Under the pieces are notes generated by a model. The model ran no database searches, had not been told where the DNA came from, and saw only the letters and a list, made by a program, of their open reading frames with translations. A DNA stretch of 54,421 bases, from the IMG/VR virus record IMGVR_UViG_3300040808_003255, positions 1-54,421 of that record; one strand, 5' to 3'. This DNA comes from a virus. The translations under genes were made by a program, and so were the position numbers. Of the stretch, positions 52,401 to 54,421 are shown in pieces. Within the stretch, counting starts at the first letter, position 1. The number at the start of each line of letters is the position of its first letter.

Positions 52401-54421
52401 TGTAGGTTTTCTTTCCTCGCGACCTTTAATAATATTAAAAGTACCGTATGAATCAACCGTTACTGCATCTACCCTAGCAAGGAAGTGTTCAATGTCAAGA
52501 TTTGCCACACCGCCACCTACTGGTGTAATAGGAACCAATGTTGTAAATGTAGGGCTAGCGCCAACCGCACCACTGACATTAGGTGCTGTTGCTGGATTTG
52601 TTGCATTATAATCTGCAGCTGCCTCTTTATCAGCATATGGTCTAAAATCAAAGCATTCTCTTAAATAATACTTCCGACCACTAGATGATGTATATACAGG
52701 AATATCATCATAATCCAAAGTTGCTGGATAACTATTTACTGCAAAATAATAACTTCTTCCAGCAATAGGATTTATTTCAAACACCTTTAGCTCTACTGTA
52801 AGAGTACTATTCGGTGGAATAGGTCTACCTTGAATATATTCAATATATGAAATATCATAATAGGTGTCTTTTTGGTTTCTGATTAATCGGAAACTATTTG
52901 TATAATCATCTCCATTACTATCGACAATGTCTATAATTTCATATACATCAGGGAAGCCCAGACTCCATCTGTTATTCTGAGTATCAAATACATGTGCAAT
53001 TTTAACATGAGTTTCTTTTGCCAATTTTTCAAATGGCTTTGGTGCTGTATTACCTGTTCTATTTCTATTATAATAGACATGTACAGCTGAACCACCAGCA
53101 CCTTCTGCTGGATCAATTTGAATTCTTAATTGTGTTCCAAGATTTTCAACTACAGAAGACTGAATAGTTAGCTTTGTACCAGTATCCTCAATTACAAGAA
53201 GGTCATCCTGATCAAGATAAAAATCTCCGTCTGACCCCGACGAGATAATAATCTGATCTGTCCCACTGTCAACCGAAGCAGCCGCCACTTCTCTGATAGG
53301 AAGTTTAGTACAGATAGTATTTTTTAGACTTGTCAGCCCGGTTTCAAAAATAAATGCCTGATTATCGGTGCCTTTTAATCTTGCTGGTTCCACTGCGGTA
53401 TTTGCAATTTCAATATAACCAGTAGGAACATCAACGCGTTCAACCGTAGCAAAATTTTCACCTGGATTCATTCTTACACCACTGAGATGAATTCTGGTAT
53501 CAACAATGTTATTAACAAACGCTTCACCAATTTTTGTACTAGAGCTGTTTTTGAGATCAACGGCTGAAGATCTATCAAGATCAATATAGCCGTTCCAATC
53601 CAACACATCTACATATTGGCCATATTTAAAACTTACAGTTTGATCTTCTATAATTTCACTATTTGAAATAGGATCGACGGTAAAAAATTGTTCACCTAGA
53701 TTCTCAATTCTGTAACCTTTAATGTACGCGGTACCTGGACCAATACCTATTTTTAAATCATCTCCTCGTCTTGAGGGGGTGGTCTTAAAATTCTTTACAA
53801 TGTAGTTTCCAGATTCCTCAAATGTTCTTCGAGCCATTTCATCCCCAAGAACATTATACTCTGCAATATCACGTACTGTAACCTGATTACCATTATTAAA
53901 TCTAATTAAGCTAAAGAATGACGCATCTGCATCCGCAGTCTCTTGTGATAATACGGTAAGAGATGGAACTAATTTAAGTCTATCTGCACCAGGTGCATTA
54001 AAGTTACTTGAACCATTAGCATTATCGTAAAGAGTAGGATCTTCAAAGGCGTTTACCAAATTTTCGGTAACCCGATATCCTACAGCTAATTGGTCTGGAA
54101 ATCTTGTATATTTACTAACAATAAGAGTCTGTGATTCCGCAAATAGGAAATGTCCTTTTTGGAATATGACACCGGATTCTGCTCTAAGACCATATGATTG
54201 TCCTACATGATTAGATAAATCACTGACATCAATTTCTGCTTTAACTGCGGTGGTCTGAATTGGATTTGTTTCGCCGACATCCAAGCCACCTACCTTAAAT
54301 TTCTTTTCAGAAACTGTAAGCTTTTCACCAGCAATGAATCTGTTATATAGATTTAATGAGGTATCGGTATTAGTGTACCCAATAAAGAATGTATTTAAAT
54401 TTGGCGGTGCGGATGAAAAGC
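49449..54421 (-). CDS. DUF4815-like large virion protein (5' end beyond window)
   Basis: About 1656 residues are visible and the frame is still open at the right edge. A TTG at 54284 could look like a start, but the frame reads on upstream (...TVSEKKFKVGG) without a stop, so the real start lies beyond the window. Recognisable parts are GPGTAYIKGYRIENLGEQF, a pre-coil block KGYKMQDIKRIDDKVNSLNY followed by YISLSQLESS, and a later module with QTFYIKKG, SELDVYFKRKSE, YLSETDNGYPSG and REYAFVVMPDGNDPDYLIYT. These match the order I know from DUF4815 proteins of T4-like marine phages, which are baseplate- or fibre-associated virion proteins. It precedes and overlaps the coiled-coil gene by four bases. 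Confidence 0.8.
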   Translation of the reverse strand, partial: FSSAPPNLNTFFIGYTNTDTSLNLYNRFIAGEKLTVSEKKFKVGGLDVGETNPIQTTAVKAEIDVSDLSNHVGQSYGLRAESGVIFQKGHFLFAESQTLIVSKYTRFPDQLAVGYRVTENLVNAFEDPTLYDNANGSSNFNAPGADRLKLVPSLTVLSQETADADASFFSLIRFNNGNQVTVRDIAEYNVLGDEMARRTFEESGNYIVKNFKTTPSRRGDDLKIGIGPGTAYIKGYRIENLGEQFFTVDPISNSEIIEDQTVSFKYGQYVDVLDWNGYIDLDRSSAVDLKNSSSTKIGEAFVNNIVDTRIHLSGVRMNPGENFATVERVDVPTGYIEIANTAVEPARLKGTDNQAFIFETGLTSLKNTICTKLPIREVAAASVDSGTDQIIISSGSDGDFYLDQDDLLVIEDTGTKLTIQSSVVENLGTQLRIQIDPAEGAGGSAVHVYYNRNRTGNTAPKPFEKLAKETHVKIAHVFDTQNNRWSLGFPDVYEIIDIVDSNGDDYTNSFRLIRNQKDTYYDISYIEYIQGRPIPPNSTLTVELKVFEINPIAGRSYYFAVNSYPATLDYDDIPVYTSSSGRKYYLRECFDFRPYADKEAAADYNATNPATAPNVSGAVGASPTFTTLVPITPVGGGVANLDIEHFLARVDAVTVDSYGTFNIIKGREERKPTPPSLSPDQMVLAEVKIPGSPALTPAEALAKGMRPYGVSVIKKSHKGYKMQDIKRIDDKVNSLNYYISLSQLESSTQNLSILDENGRTRFKNGFVVDPFNDLTFAEIADPEYNAAILHNQKILTPAVKQFALDLKYSSATGAQLFPPTNNPNVMTLGRDSNLTVLNQPYATEFRNCVSNYYAYNGLGGLSPEYDIAYDFTQNPDPLTIDTASMFEDFVDNLQEFLPLTDVLTEEGIAVNTFGRAGGTVIVDDTFSTLEVGSAAEQVGDFVTNVEFNPFIAARELKVWVGGLRPDTNHYFFFDGVDVNAHIVPGTAADSPGEIETFGDPIGTAGLKTDSRGVLRAVFNIPEATFFVGDRILKVVDVDQYNSIDSAATSSTSLTYRAYNFSIEKTELSTREPEFNLNETVVARSVTFPRQGDPLAQTFYIKKGMVEGGESLLVSELDVYFKRKSEVNGITLYLSETDNGYPSGNIIPFSKVHYTKDQVNVSDDASAATTFQFEAPIRLYSEREYAFVVMPDGNDPDYLIYTSKVGGLDLSPGDTQGQTIVQDWGDGVLFTSTNNRAWKSYQDEDVKFELRRHSFDENQGFIRLKNNDHEFLSVNDISGRFNFNEDVYQLKDPAVGTSNVVSMEVGNNVITGSGLDTTYAINDEILINDSTNKDIFRITDITSATRMVAHKQTPYDFVSSSGLPVVSGKLSHYDKRNPGEMYLEGSSAREGRKFDQGVFLYGLSSGSQANTASIDDINISYIQPFINRTNDGTTSTSLTGRFTSPNDVNTYYEQQLKFNSNNYFSKSGAVIYSKSNDLTDTKKFEIIVDMKKQAGSNTSSPLVDVELSKLIAYQWKITNSSSTTAKYISKRVELAESFDAEDFQLIITGYRPQGTDIKCYIKPQNVYDSEGFENIDWIELEIIEGKNIFSSKVNIEDYKEFKFAVPDSAKNADGALEYTSDAGTFTGYRRFAVKIEMLSSTAYNAPSLRDYRGIALT

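Noticed and set aside
54282-54284. TTG as start of the DUF4815-like protein
   Set aside because: The frame stays open upstream to the window edge and codes a continuous sequence, so the start is probably outside the window.
1-54421. tRNA genes, integrase, transposase or homing endonuclease
   Set aside because: No cloverleaf-type sequence or such protein motifs were noticed on reading; a dedicated tRNA search was not possible here.

Overview
This is an AT-rich (about 40% GC by eye) stretch of the late structural region of a large T4-like tailed phage, most plausibly a marine myovirus. The evidence is a DUF4815-type virion protein, several very large modular fibres, three C-terminal S74 self-cleaving chaperone domains, and leftward promoter-like boxes of the form NATAAATA, the late-promoter consensus known from T4 and marine cyanophages. 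Every supported gene is on the minus strand. Genes are packed with overlaps of 1-8 bases or short gaps, and no gene-free stretch exceeds about 100 bases. The host cannot be fixed from this window; a cyanobacterium or another marine bacterium are both possible. I see no tRNA, integrase, transposase, CRISPR array or replication gene.

Layout in transcription order (right to left). 54421-49449: a DUF4815-like virion protein whose start lies beyond the right edge. 49452-47868: a small coiled-coil protein and an S74 fibre. 47821-37673: a 3382-residue protein with a beta-helix-like start, a pectin-lyase-like region, then alternating Cys-containing helical modules and beta modules. 37673-37251: a small beta-rich protein. 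37251-31180: a collagen-like S74 fibre with four globular inserts and a cupredoxin domain, followed by a hairpin terminator and a new promoter. 31088-21921: a small structural protein and three fibre-like proteins, one with a second cupredoxin domain. 21863-11025: a giant fibre of about 3612 residues with about 21 copies of a YYGDFASTSRMN-like repeat and an S74 end. 11025-9769: three small proteins, two of them related. 9736-6691: a glycan-related cassette (GH130-like propeller, TPR-FkbM methyltransferase, nucleotidyltransferase-cupin fusion). 6646-111: four FG-GAP-like beta-propeller proteins with an 88-residue protein between two of them. 99-1: the start of one more gene that runs off the left edge.

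Fibre and adhesion-type proteins take up most of the coding capacity, so the window reads as a host-recognition island. The sugar-type enzymes in its middle could modify virion proteins or host glycans, but that is inference. The least described parts are the Cys-module protein, the two virion cupredoxins with complete type-1 copper ligand sets, and the tandem propeller family.
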